Translations under genes and position numbers: made by a program
The notes under the pieces: model-generated
The model's input: only the letters and a program-made list of their open reading frames with translations
The model's database searches: none
Told to the model about the DNA's origin: nothing
DNA from: Candidatus Woesearchaeota archaeon
GTDB lineage: Archaea > Nanobdellota > Nanobdellia > Woesearchaeales > JAGVYJ01
Direction: 5' to 3'
Assembly: GCA_018303315.1 (NCBI GenBank)
Contig: JAGVYJ010000051.1
Span: 1 to 5,159 of the forward strand
Length of the DNA stretch: 5,159 bases
Shown: one piece after another, positions 1 through 5,159 of the stretch
How the letters are laid out: each line of letters starts with the position of its first letter
Position numbering within the stretch: the stretch's first letter is position 1

Positions 1-669
1 TATCTGGTCAGAAGGCACTTTATCCCTTTTCATCTTGAATATAGTCACCAGGTTGAGTATCGCAATTTCCTCCTGCAGGAACCTGAGGAACAGGTGCCCC
101 TCTGCCTTAATGTTCCTGGTGAATTCAGCGACTGACTGATAATAATTCCCTGTCAGAGAATTCTCGAGAGCCGCCTGGCTGGTTTCCCCGGACTGGCTAA
201 GCAGCCCTTTCCTGGCAAGCCCTGACACAATGTCCTCAATGCTTTTTTCCAGCATTGCCTCAAGCTCCTCCTGGGGAAACTGCCCGACCGGAAGGAACAT
301 GTCTCTGACTTCCTCTGGATTCATGCCAGAGAACTTTGCCCTGAGCACAAGGCTCAGGTTCCAGATATCATTCCTCTTAAAGAATACGGATATGAACTCG
401 TTCAGGTTGTCATCTGATATCCTCAGCAGCTTGCGGAACGTGCTTACAAGGTTTTTGTTAAGGGCAAGCTCGACGAGCTCCGAGCCTGAATGCCTCATGG
501 CAAGCTCATCTATCTCCTTCTTGTACTCTGTTTGGCCCAGGAACCCGGTTATCTCAGGCACGCTCATCTTGAGCAGCCTGTCATAATCCTCTTTCCTGAG
601 AAGCCTGCTTTTCATTACAGAGACCCTGACAAATGTGTAGGGGTTTGATGAAACGTTTAGCTGCGCCAT
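1..669 (-). CDS. atpC: A-type ATP synthase subunit C (partial, C-terminal end beyond window)
   Basis: This reading frame stays open from an ATG at 669 to the window edge, giving 223 residues of a family usually near 350. Subunit C (related to eukaryotic V-ATPase subunit d) sits on the membrane K ring and couples it to the central shaft. Family-like segments are visible: NPYTFVRVSVMKSRLL at residues 9-24, the stretch around RNDIWNLSLVLRAK at 99-112, and LQEEIAILNLVTIFKMK at 198-214. The last two look like copies of the (D/E)-x-x-N-L helix pattern that recurs in this all-helical protein. The start codon overlaps the stop of atpE as TAATG, which suggests reinitiation by the same ribosomes. No strong Shine-Dalgarno site precedes it; an AGAGG about 11 bases upstream is poorly spaced. 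The order after H-I-K-E supports the call. Truncation is due to the window edge only. Confidence 0.9.
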   Translation of the reverse strand, partial: MAQLNVSSNPYTFVRVSVMKSRLLRKEDYDRLLKMSVPEITGFLGQTEYKKEIDELAMRHSGSELVELALNKNLVSTFRKLLRISDDNLNEFISVFFKRNDIWNLSLVLRAKFSGMNPEEVRDMFLPVGQFPQEELEAMLEKSIEDIVSGLARKGLLSQSGETSQAALENSLTGNYYQSVAEFTRNIKAEGHLFLRFLQEEIAILNLVTIFKMKRDKVPSDQI

Positions 670-1214
670 TATCCGAACAGCCTCTTTGCAAGTTCCTGCG
701 CCTCTTCCTGCCTTACCTGGACAAGAAGGGTTTCAAAGGAATAATCCTCCCTGACCGTGCCTTCCTTGTTCTCGGCAATCAGGCCGCCGAGCATTTTTAT
801 CTCCCCGCTTTCCACTTCCCTAAGCTGTTTCATGTCATCACGATTGCAGTACACTGTACTGACTTCCATGCTCTTTCTGGCCAGCCCAACCAGATATTTC
901 AGCGCCTTTGCCCTGTCGCTTTTCGGCATCTTAAGTACCTGCAGCTCTGCCTCGCTGAATACCTGCTCCATCAGCTTTTTCTTCAGCTCGAACAATGACT
1001 GCTTGGCTGCCAGCTTCTGCTGGGAAATCTCCCTGCGCTCCATGTCACTTTTCTCAGTCTCCAATTCCCTCCCGGCCTTTTCTTCCAGCTCTCTTGCCTG
1101 CCCTTCAGCCTTGTCAAGGATTTCCTTTGCCTCCTTCCTGGCTCTGTCAAGTATCTCTCTTACCCTTCCCTGGTTCTCTGATTCAAGTTCCTTCTTCAGC
1201 TCTTCCAGTGACAT
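669..1214 (-). CDS. atpE: A-type ATP synthase subunit E (peripheral stalk)
   Basis: The product of 181 residues has the length expected of archaeal subunit E. It pairs with subunit H to form the peripheral stalk that stops the catalytic head from turning. Residues 1-85 are highly charged and lack helix breakers, as expected for a long coiled coil (for example REILDRARKEAKEILDKAE at 19-37). The C-terminal globular part carries the family signature GGLIAENKEGTVREDYSFE at 143-161, which packs against the head. I chose the ATG at 1214. A TTG 18 bases upstream (1232) is in frame but would overlap atpK by 14 bases, adds only six residues and has no ribosome site. From the ATG, the gene lies 4 bases after the atpK stop, which suits translational coupling. 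Its own stop overlaps the start of atpC. Confidence 0.93.
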   Translation of the reverse strand: MSLEELKKELESENQGRVREILDRARKEAKEILDKAEGQARELEEKAGRELETEKSDMERREISQQKLAAKQSLFELKKKLMEQVFSEAELQVLKMPKSDRAKALKYLVGLARKSMEVSTVYCNRDDMKQLREVESGEIKMLGGLIAENKEGTVREDYSFETLLVQVRQEEAQELAKRLFG

Positions 1215-1218
1215 CTGC

Positions 1219-1449
1219 TTATGCGCCTGCAAGATTCAATATCAGGATAGCTATGACCAGGCCGAAGATGACAAGCGTTTCCGGAATAACCGTCAAAATC
1301 AGTCCCTTGCCGAATAACTCCTCTTTCTCAGCCATGGCGCCAACCGCTGCAGTTCCTATAGCCTTTTCTGCCAAGGCAGCAGCTATAGCGCTAATTCCTA
1401 TTGCACCCGCAGCAGCCAATGCCACAAGCCCTGTTCCGATATCAGCCAT
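1219..1449 (-). CDS. atpK: A-type ATP synthase subunit K (c-ring proteolipid)
   Basis: This 76-residue, strongly hydrophobic protein is one hairpin of the rotor ring that carries the coupling ion through the membrane. Two membrane helices are visible, about residues 5-27 and 48-74, joined by a polar loop (AEKEELFGK, 40-48). Glu57, in IPETLVIFG of helix 2, is the expected ion-binding carboxylate. Gly/Ala packing residues are dense in helix 1. It is a single hairpin, not the duplicated form seen in eukaryotes and some archaea. No residue is glutamine, so the Gln ligands known in several sodium-binding rings are absent; a second acidic residue, Glu28, lies towards the end of helix 1. It is preceded by the strongest Shine-Dalgarno site in the operon, which fits the need for many copies per complex. 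The family call is firm; ion specificity is undecided. Confidence 0.94.
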   Translation of the reverse strand: MADIGTGLVALAAAGAIGISAIAAALAEKAIGTAAVGAMAEKEELFGKGLILTVIPETLVIFGLVIAILILNLAGA

Positions 1450-1457
1450 TTTTCATT

Positions 1458-1463
1458 ACCTCC
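1458..1463 (-). promoter_or_regulatory. Strong Shine-Dalgarno site for atpK
   Basis: Read on the minus strand, this is GGAGGT, 8 bases before the atpK ATG, inside the 16-base gap between atpI and atpK. It is a near-ideal match to the anti-Shine-Dalgarno end of 16S rRNA. The starts of atpI, atpE and atpC have no comparable site. It marks the ATG at 1449 as the start and not the ATG that begins at 1456, which is out of frame and stops after four codons. Confidence 0.85.
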
Positions 1464-1465
1464 GT

Positions 1466-3313
1466 TTATTCTGTTCCAAAGGGTTTGTAAGGAGACCCCC
1501 CTCCTTGATAAAATTTGCTGTAGAACTCCACGTAGTGAAGCCTCAGTGAATGCAAGAAAGGCCCAAGAAGGCCAAGCGCAAGGTTTATTGCATGGCCTAT
1601 GAAAATGATTATTGTCCCTGCTATTATCCCGCCAATGCCTGAGTGGAACATCCCAGCTGCAATCTCGTTAATCACCACAGCCAGGCTTATCGAAGCCAGG
1701 CCCAGGGCCATGATACGGGAATAGGAGAAAATATTGGTGAATATGCTTGGAAGCTCAATAATTCCGCGCACCCCCTCGCCTTTCACAAGCATTGCCACAG
1801 CTAACAGCAGCCCAGCCCACCCGGCAGCAGCCGGGATAGCTAATTTCCCTGCCATGCTTGCTCCCAATAACGCGACGGAAATCTGCAGCACTATCCAGCT
1901 TGCTTTCCCGAAAATCGCATGGCTCAGGCCGTGATGCCTGTACACGTTCCAAAACCCTATCAGCAGGCCTATGTTAAGATGTATAATCCCTGTTATCAAT
2001 GTCAGTATCAGAAACTCGCTTATCTGGTGCTCCCTGCTGATAACCGGGATGAAATTTCCAAGATGGATGATTTCCTCGCCAAACACCTCGCCGAACAGGA
2101 ATCCGAAAATCATGGTGGCAATTGCAGCGAACATCATTATGTTCATGAACCTGCCTAACTGGGGCTTCAGTCTCTTTAGCATAAATGCAATGAGCAGCGT
2201 AACAAAGCCATAGCCCACATCCCCGAGCATGAAGCCGAACAGCAACGGAAATGTAATGAATGTTATGGCCGTAGGGTCAAATTCCTTGTACCTGGGCAAT
2301 GTATAAAGCTCCAGGAAAAACTCAAAAGGCCTTACCCCTTTGAAATTCCTGAGCTTGACAGGCACTTTGTCCTTGTGCCCTATCTTTACCTGTTCCACCA
2401 GCACCCTGTTGTCAGCAGCCTCATTCACTTCCCTGGTTATTTCATTCACCCCTGCTGTGGGCAAAAAGCCTGTGATGATAAAGGCCTGCTCAGTGGCCCC
2501 GAACCACAGCGGTGCTTCCTGCTTCTTCAGCTCAGTCTTCAGTATGTGCTCCAATGCCAGAAGCACGTTCTTGTGCAGGGCAGCTGTATTCTCAAAAAAC
2601 CTATGGCTTGCCATAATCTCCTTTTCCAGCCTGCCAAGCCTGATTTCCAGATCCTTCAGGGCATCCTCAGCACTTCCGGAAGTGTCATCAACTTTCCCGG
2701 CAGCCTTGAAGCCATATGCATTCAGTATCTGGACAACATTGCCGTTACGCCTGTCGACGAAAAGAGCTATTGTATTGCCCTCTGAAGCAAATTCAAAATT
2801 TTTTGCAGCCCGCGCAAGCTCCTCCTCCAGCCCTTCGGTCTTGCTTACCGTCCCTATGTAGGCCAGCAATGCCTCTGTGTCCCTGGCAACCTCAGGCTCA
2901 ACCTTTAGTTCAGAAAGCATCGTAAGCGCTTCCTTTTGTGCCAGCAATCTTTTCTTTTCTTCCTCGTGCTGCTTAAGCTTTTCGCTCTCCTGCTTCAGCC
3001 CGCCCTGGAGCTTTGAGACAAGATGCTCGACTTTTTCCAGCGAAAGCCTTGATTTCCCGTTCTTCAGTTCAGCCGGGATTTCAGGCGGGAACCCGTTGTG
3101 AAGGCTGAGATAGCTCATGACTGCCCGTGTCCTGACAAGAAGCCCGGAAATCCGTTCTGCCTCAGCCAAGGGCTCCCCTATGTCCAGGGCATCTTTCCTG
3201 TGAGTCTCGACATGAAGCACCTTCCTGCTGTACAGAAGCTCGATTACAGCCCTTGCCCTGCTCTTTGGAGCCAGGATGCTGATTTTGCTCATGTCTTCAG
3301 GCTCAAACATCAT
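1466..3313 (-). CDS. atpI: A-type ATP synthase subunit I (membrane stator, a-subunit homologue)
   Basis: This 615-residue protein forms the two ion half-channels facing the K ring and anchors the peripheral stalks. Residues 1 to about 335 are the cytoplasmic arm. It opens with a segment typical of the family (RAVIELLYSRKVLHVET, 21-37) and has a charged coiled-coil stretch near 90-130. From about 346 come roughly eight membrane helices (near 346-362, 365-379, 389-408, 432-454, 471-487, 492-510, 530-554, 560-584). The family block FPLLFGFMLGDVGYG lies at 355-369. Two arginines at expected channel positions are present: Arg533 in FSYSRIMALGLA and Arg591 in HSLRLHYVEFYSKFYQGGG. By homology with V/A-ATPases these face the ring carboxylate. 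The start overlaps the ahaH stop as ATGA; a second ATG follows directly, so either Met could be used. The length is close to that of other single-piece archaeal I subunits, and no damage is seen. Confidence 0.96.
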   Translation of the reverse strand: MMFEPEDMSKISILAPKSRARAVIELLYSRKVLHVETHRKDALDIGEPLAEAERISGLLVRTRAVMSYLSLHNGFPPEIPAELKNGKSRLSLEKVEHLVSKLQGGLKQESEKLKQHEEEKKRLLAQKEALTMLSELKVEPEVARDTEALLAYIGTVSKTEGLEEELARAAKNFEFASEGNTIALFVDRRNGNVVQILNAYGFKAAGKVDDTSGSAEDALKDLEIRLGRLEKEIMASHRFFENTAALHKNVLLALEHILKTELKKQEAPLWFGATEQAFIITGFLPTAGVNEITREVNEAADNRVLVEQVKIGHKDKVPVKLRNFKGVRPFEFFLELYTLPRYKEFDPTAITFITFPLLFGFMLGDVGYGFVTLLIAFMLKRLKPQLGRFMNIMMFAAIATMIFGFLFGEVFGEEIIHLGNFIPVISREHQISEFLILTLITGIIHLNIGLLIGFWNVYRHHGLSHAIFGKASWIVLQISVALLGASMAGKLAIPAAAGWAGLLLAVAMLVKGEGVRGIIELPSIFTNIFSYSRIMALGLASISLAVVINEIAAGMFHSGIGGIIAGTIIIFIGHAINLALGLLGPFLHSLRLHYVEFYSKFYQGGGSPYKPFGTE

Positions 3314-3633
3314 AGCCCCACTTTCACTTTGAACTTGGATATGACTGCCTGCACAGCCTTCTCCCTCCTTGATTCAGCAGTTTTCCTTAGCTTTTCAATC
3401 TCAGCTTCAGTCTCTGCCTTAATCCTTTCCTTGGATTTGCCCAGAATTTGCCTATGCTTATCCAGTTCTCTTTGCTTTAAAAGCTTTAATTCGTCTTCTT
3501 TTTTCTCTAAAAGCTTTATAGCATCCCGCTTAGCTTCACTGAGAATTTCCTGAGCTTTTTGCCTTGCGTTTTCCAGTTGGCGCCTTCCAGCCTCTTCTTG
3601 CTGTTGGACTGCCTTGACAGACTCTGTAATCAT
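3310..3633 (-). CDS. ahaH: A-type ATP synthase subunit H (peripheral stalk)
   Basis: The product has 107 residues, the usual size of the AhaH/NtpF-like stalk subunit that winds around subunit E. Nearly the whole chain is a charged coiled coil rich in Lys, Glu, Arg and Gln, with regularly spaced Leu, Ile and Ala (for example ENARQKAQEILSEAKRDAIK at 21-40), and there are no glycine or proline breaks until the end. The sequence is low-complexity, so the assignment rests largely on length, composition and position as first gene directly before atpI, which is the standard archaeal arrangement. It has its own Shine-Dalgarno site and the operon promoter upstream. Its codons look more A/T-rich in third position than those of atpE or atpI (TTA, CTT, AAA and GAA are frequent). 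A 10-base repeat 30 bases apart encodes two KLL units (at 40-42 and 50-52) of the coiled coil. Confidence 0.88.
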   Translation of the reverse strand: MITESVKAVQQQEEAGRRQLENARQKAQEILSEAKRDAIKLLEKKEDELKLLKQRELDKHRQILGKSKERIKAETEAEIEKLRKTAESRREKAVQAVISKFKVKVGL

Positions 3634-3654
3634 CTCTCGTCTCCTATCTCTCGT
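3632..3654. repeat. 9-base direct repeat flanking the ahaH ribosome site
   Basis: ATCTCTCGT occurs at 3632-3640 and again at 3646-3654, separated by CTCCT. On the minus strand this reads ACGAGAGAT, then AGGAG, then ACGAGAGAT, with the second copy running into the ATG of ahaH. The two copies therefore bracket the Shine-Dalgarno site in the inferred leader. The repeat is certain; any role, such as an operator or an RNA-binding site, is conjecture. Confidence 0.6.
3641..3645 (-). promoter_or_regulatory. Shine-Dalgarno site for ahaH
   Basis: The minus strand reads AGGAG, 7 bases before the ATG at 3633. The spacing is right for translation initiation, so it supports this start and shows that the operon transcript has a leader. 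Confidence 0.7.
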
Positions 3655-3679
3655 TACTCAAGGCAGAAAAAAGGGTTAT

Positions 3680-3695
3680 TAATATAAGTTTCGCT
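3680..3695 (-). promoter_or_regulatory. Likely archaeal promoter (TATA box and BRE) of the ATP synthase operon
   Basis: On the minus strand, TTATATTA (3687-3680) is the best TATA-like box upstream of ahaH. The adjoining upstream purine-rich CGAAAC resembles a TFB recognition element. With the usual distance of about 26-27 bases from box centre, transcription would start near 3657, leaving a leader of about 24 bases that contains the Shine-Dalgarno site. This is inferred from sequence only. Confidence 0.55.
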
Positions 3696-3711
3696 TTGCA
3701 TTAACAGTTAA

Positions 3712-3720
3712 CTTTATTAA
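3712..3720 (+). promoter_or_regulatory. Likely TATA box of the nitroreductase gene (leaderless transcript)
   Basis: CTTTATTAA is centred about 28 bases before the ATG at 3744. Normal TATA-to-start spacing puts transcription initiation at or within a base or two of that ATG. No Shine-Dalgarno motif occurs between box and ATG. Both facts fit a leaderless mRNA. The surrounding AT-rich sequence also holds three TTAAC units (3701, 3708, 3717), so the exact box is uncertain. Confidence 0.5.
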
Positions 3721-3743
3721 CATTTAATCCAATAATCTGCCCA

Positions 3744-4448
3744 ATGGAGCTTAGCCAGGCGATAAACACCCTGTTCAGCGTCAGGAAATTCTTGGATGTG
3801 CCTGTGGAATGGGATAAGATTGGAAAGATACTCGATGCAGGAAGGCATGCGCCGAGCTCAGGCAACGTCCAGAACTGGCGCTTCGTAATTGTCCGGAATC
3901 CTGAACTCAGGGAGCAGCTGGCTGTGGCAGCGCTCAAGCAGCACTGGATAGCAAATGCCCCTATAATAATTGTAATATGCGCAGAGCTTGACAAGATAAC
4001 CCATTATTACGGTGAGCGCGGGGAAAAGGTGTATTCCATACAAAACACCTCCCTCGCTGTACAGAACATGATGCTTACCGCCCATGCCCTGGGCCTTGGC
4101 TCAAGCTTCGTGTCAGCATTCGACGAGAACGAGGTCATAAGGCTGCTTGGCATTCCTGGAAACGCTAGGCCCTATGTTATCATGCCCATAGGTTACAGCG
4201 ACGACCAGCCCAATCCCAACCTTATCCATTATGAGCTGGAGAACATGACCTATTTCGAGGGATACTCCACGAGCAAAAGGGTTTCAAGCATGGACAACAC
4301 CTCCTGGAGCTGGAGGTACGGCGACAAGGCAAGGGACGCCATTGTCAGGGCAGCAGGCAAGGCCCAGTCAAAAATTGAGAAATCAGCAGGCGAGAAAAGC
4401 TTCCAGGATTTCATTGCTAAGATAAGGAAAGCATTCTCCAGGAAATAG
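3744..4448 (+). CDS. Nitroreductase-family flavoprotein with basic C-terminal tail
   Basis: The protein has 234 residues. Residues 1 to about 155 match the FMN-dependent nitroreductase fold. They include SVRKF at 12-16 (the FMN-phosphate-binding Arg/Lys motif), APSSGNVQNWRFVIV at 36-50 (flavin-contacting loop), IQNTSLAVQNMMLTAHALGLG at 99-119 (dimer helix) and PIGYSDD at 148-154. Such enzymes use NAD(P)H and FMN to reduce nitro compounds, quinones or flavins; the substrate cannot be told here. There is no signal peptide, so it is probably cytoplasmic. Typical members end near residue 170-190, but here about 60 more residues follow, with a Trp/Tyr-containing segment (SWSWRYG, 187-193) and then a Lys/Arg-rich helix to the end. 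The first ATG fits the inferred leaderless promoter. It is divergent from ahaH and 32 bases before rio1. Enzyme class is firm; function is unknown. Confidence 0.88.
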   Translation: MELSQAINTLFSVRKFLDVPVEWDKIGKILDAGRHAPSSGNVQNWRFVIVRNPELREQLAVAALKQHWIANAPIIIVICAELDKITHYYGERGEKVYSIQNTSLAVQNMMLTAHALGLGSSFVSAFDENEVIRLLGIPGNARPYVIMPIGYSDDQPNPNLIHYELENMTYFEGYSTSKRVSSMDNTSWSWRYGDKARDAIVRAAGKAQSKIEKSAGEKSFQDFIAKIRKAFSRK

Positions 4449-4457
4449 CTTTAAAAG
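4449..4457 (+). promoter_or_regulatory. Likely TATA box of rio1 (leaderless transcript)
   Basis: CTTTAAAAG begins directly after the nitroreductase stop codon, preceded by GGAAATAG, which could act as a BRE. Its centre lies about 28 bases before the rio1 ATG at 4481, so initiation would fall on or near the start codon. No Shine-Dalgarno site lies in between. Rio1 therefore probably has its own promoter, although readthrough from the nitroreductase gene is also possible because no terminator is seen. Confidence 0.5.
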
Positions 4458-4480
4458 CAAAATTCCCTTTCTATGTTCTA

Positions 4481-5159
4481 ATGGCCAGAATCACAAGGGA
4501 AAAGTTCAAAACCTTCGGGGCAGTGTTCGATAATTTCACCATCCGCAACCTGTTCGAGCTGTCGAGCAGGGATTTCTTCGAGGAGGGCACATTAAGCCCT
4601 ATCTCAGTCGGCAAGGAAAGCAATGTATTCTCTGCTCACAGGCAGGACCAAAGAGTTGTGGTGAAGATACACCGCCTTGAGACGTCAGACTTCAACAGGA
4701 TGTATTTCTACATAAAAGGTGACCCCAGGTTCCAGGGCCTGCAGAGGCAAAGGAGGAAGATAATCTTTGCCTGGACACAGCGCGAATACAGGAATCTCCT
4801 GCTCGCGAGGGAGGCTGGCTGCAATGTGCCGATGCCCATTGCCTTCAAGGACAACATACTTGTCATGTCCCAGGTAGGGAAGGTTAGTCCGGCGCCTAAG
4901 CTCAAGGATTCGCTGCCTGAAAACAGGCAGAAGTTCTTCGACAGCATCGTGGATAACATCCGGAAGCTGCATAAGGCAGGCTACACCCACGGAGATTTGT
5001 CAGCATTCAACATTCTGAACGATAACAGCACCCCTTACCTCATAGACCTTTCTTCAATGATTCCGAAGCAGGCCCCGGCCTTCAATGACCTGCTGGAGCG
5101 CGACGTCAGGAACATATGCCTGTTCTTCAGTAAGCATGGCCTGAAGGCTGATTTCGGCA
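4481..5159 (+). CDS. rio1: RIO1-type serine/threonine protein kinase/ATPase (partial, 3' end beyond window)
   Basis: The visible 226 residues cover most of the kinase domain; archaeal Rio1 proteins are usually about 250-260 long. RIO1 proteins are atypical kinases/ATPases that act in late maturation of the small ribosomal subunit. Visible elements are a phosphate-binding-loop region SVGKESNVFSA (42-52), Lys62 in VVVKIHR (ATP anchor), and the RIO1-specific block ETSDFNRMYFYIKGDPRF (67-84) followed by FAWTQREYRNL (96-106). The catalytic loop THGDLSAFNIL (169-179) contains Asp172 and Asn177, and the metal-binding Asp189 lies in YLIDLSS (186-192). Family members commonly have Gln where Ser192 stands here. 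The block at 67-84 separates it from RIO2, and no winged-helix domain precedes the kinase. The ATG at 4481 gives the expected N-terminus and fits the upstream TATA box. The gene is cut by the window edge, not broken. Confidence 0.92.
   Translation, partial: MARITREKFKTFGAVFDNFTIRNLFELSSRDFFEEGTLSPISVGKESNVFSAHRQDQRVVVKIHRLETSDFNRMYFYIKGDPRFQGLQRQRRKIIFAWTQREYRNLLLAREAGCNVPMPIAFKDNILVMSQVGKVSPAPKLKDSLPENRQKFFDSIVDNIRKLHKAGYTHGDLSAFNILNDNSTPYLIDLSSMIPKQAPAFNDLLERDVRNICLFFSKHGLKADFG

Noticed and set aside
1215..1232. TTG at 1232 as the start of subunit E
   Set aside because: It would force a 14-base overlap with atpK and lacks a ribosome site; the ATG at 1214 follows the atpK stop by 4 bases and gives the normal N-terminus.
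230..1549. Several plus-strand open frames of 118-186 codons opposite atpC, atpE and atpK
   Set aside because: They are Ser/Phe/Leu-rich antisense readings of charged coiled-coil genes, overlap one another in different frames, and lack promoters, ribosome sites or recognisable domains.
3474..3484. GCTTTAAAAGC inside ahaH, identical to the sequence of the proposed rio1 TATA box
   Set aside because: It is inside a coding region on the strand opposite to the gene, with no open frame or start signal downstream that it could serve; a short AT-rich match by chance.
1734..3553. Plus-strand open frames opposite atpI and ahaH, and a 65-codon minus-strand frame inside atpI
   Set aside because: The strong full-length subunit I and H matches explain this DNA, and the alternative frames show no family motif.
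3701..3721. Three TTAAC units before the nitroreductase gene as a possible operator
   Set aside because: The units are only five bases in an AT-rich promoter and unevenly spaced (7 and 9 bases), so they cannot be told from background.
4473..4481. Three-codon frame ATG-TTC-TAA whose stop overlaps the rio1 ATG, possibly a regulatory leader peptide
   Set aside because: It lies within the region expected to be upstream of the transcription start and has no ribosome site, so chance is the simpler reading.
4685..4990. Two minus-strand open frames opposite rio1, and minus-strand frames opposite the nitroreductase gene
   Set aside because: They are shadows of genes with intact catalytic motifs and show no independent start signals.

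Overview
This window is archaeal. The minus strand carries the first five genes of an A-type (archaeal/vacuolar-type) ATP synthase operon. The plus strand carries a flavin-dependent nitroreductase-family gene and the start of a RIO1-type atypical protein kinase. Three things support Archaea: the ATP synthase order H-I-K-E-C, a RIO1 kinase of archaeal type, and AT-rich TATA-like boxes about 25-30 bases before the start codons in place of -35/-10 elements. The nitroreductase resembles, from memory, proteins seen in DPANN archaea. That placement is an inference and cannot be fixed from this sequence.

Layout. Minus strand, read from 3633 down to 1: ahaH (peripheral stalk), atpI (membrane stator/ion channel), atpK (rotor ring), atpE (peripheral stalk), and atpC (rotor cap, cut by the window edge). 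The genes overlap or nearly touch: ATGA between H and I, 16 bases between I and K, 4 bases between K and E, and TAATG between E and C. This points to one transcript with coupled translation. The catalytic subunits A and B, with F and D, would be expected beyond position 1 but are not visible. Positions 3634-3743 form a 110-base divergent promoter region. The minus-strand promoter gives a short leader with a Shine-Dalgarno site. The two plus-strand genes look leaderless: a TATA-like box sits about 25-30 bases before each ATG and no Shine-Dalgarno site is present. Plus strand: nitroreductase (3744-4448), then rio1 from 4481 to the right edge, incomplete.

How they work together. H and E form the outer stalk that holds the catalytic head against membrane subunit I. 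Ion flow through I turns the ring of K subunits. C links the ring to the central shaft. The nitroreductase and rio1 are probably independent transcription units with no evident role in ATP synthesis. I found no mobile element, CRISPR array, RNA gene or evidently new multi-gene system. The points worth a second look are small: the residues of the K ring that decide ion choice, the basic tail of the nitroreductase, a short repeat flanking the ahaH ribosome site, and the change of translation-start style between the strands.
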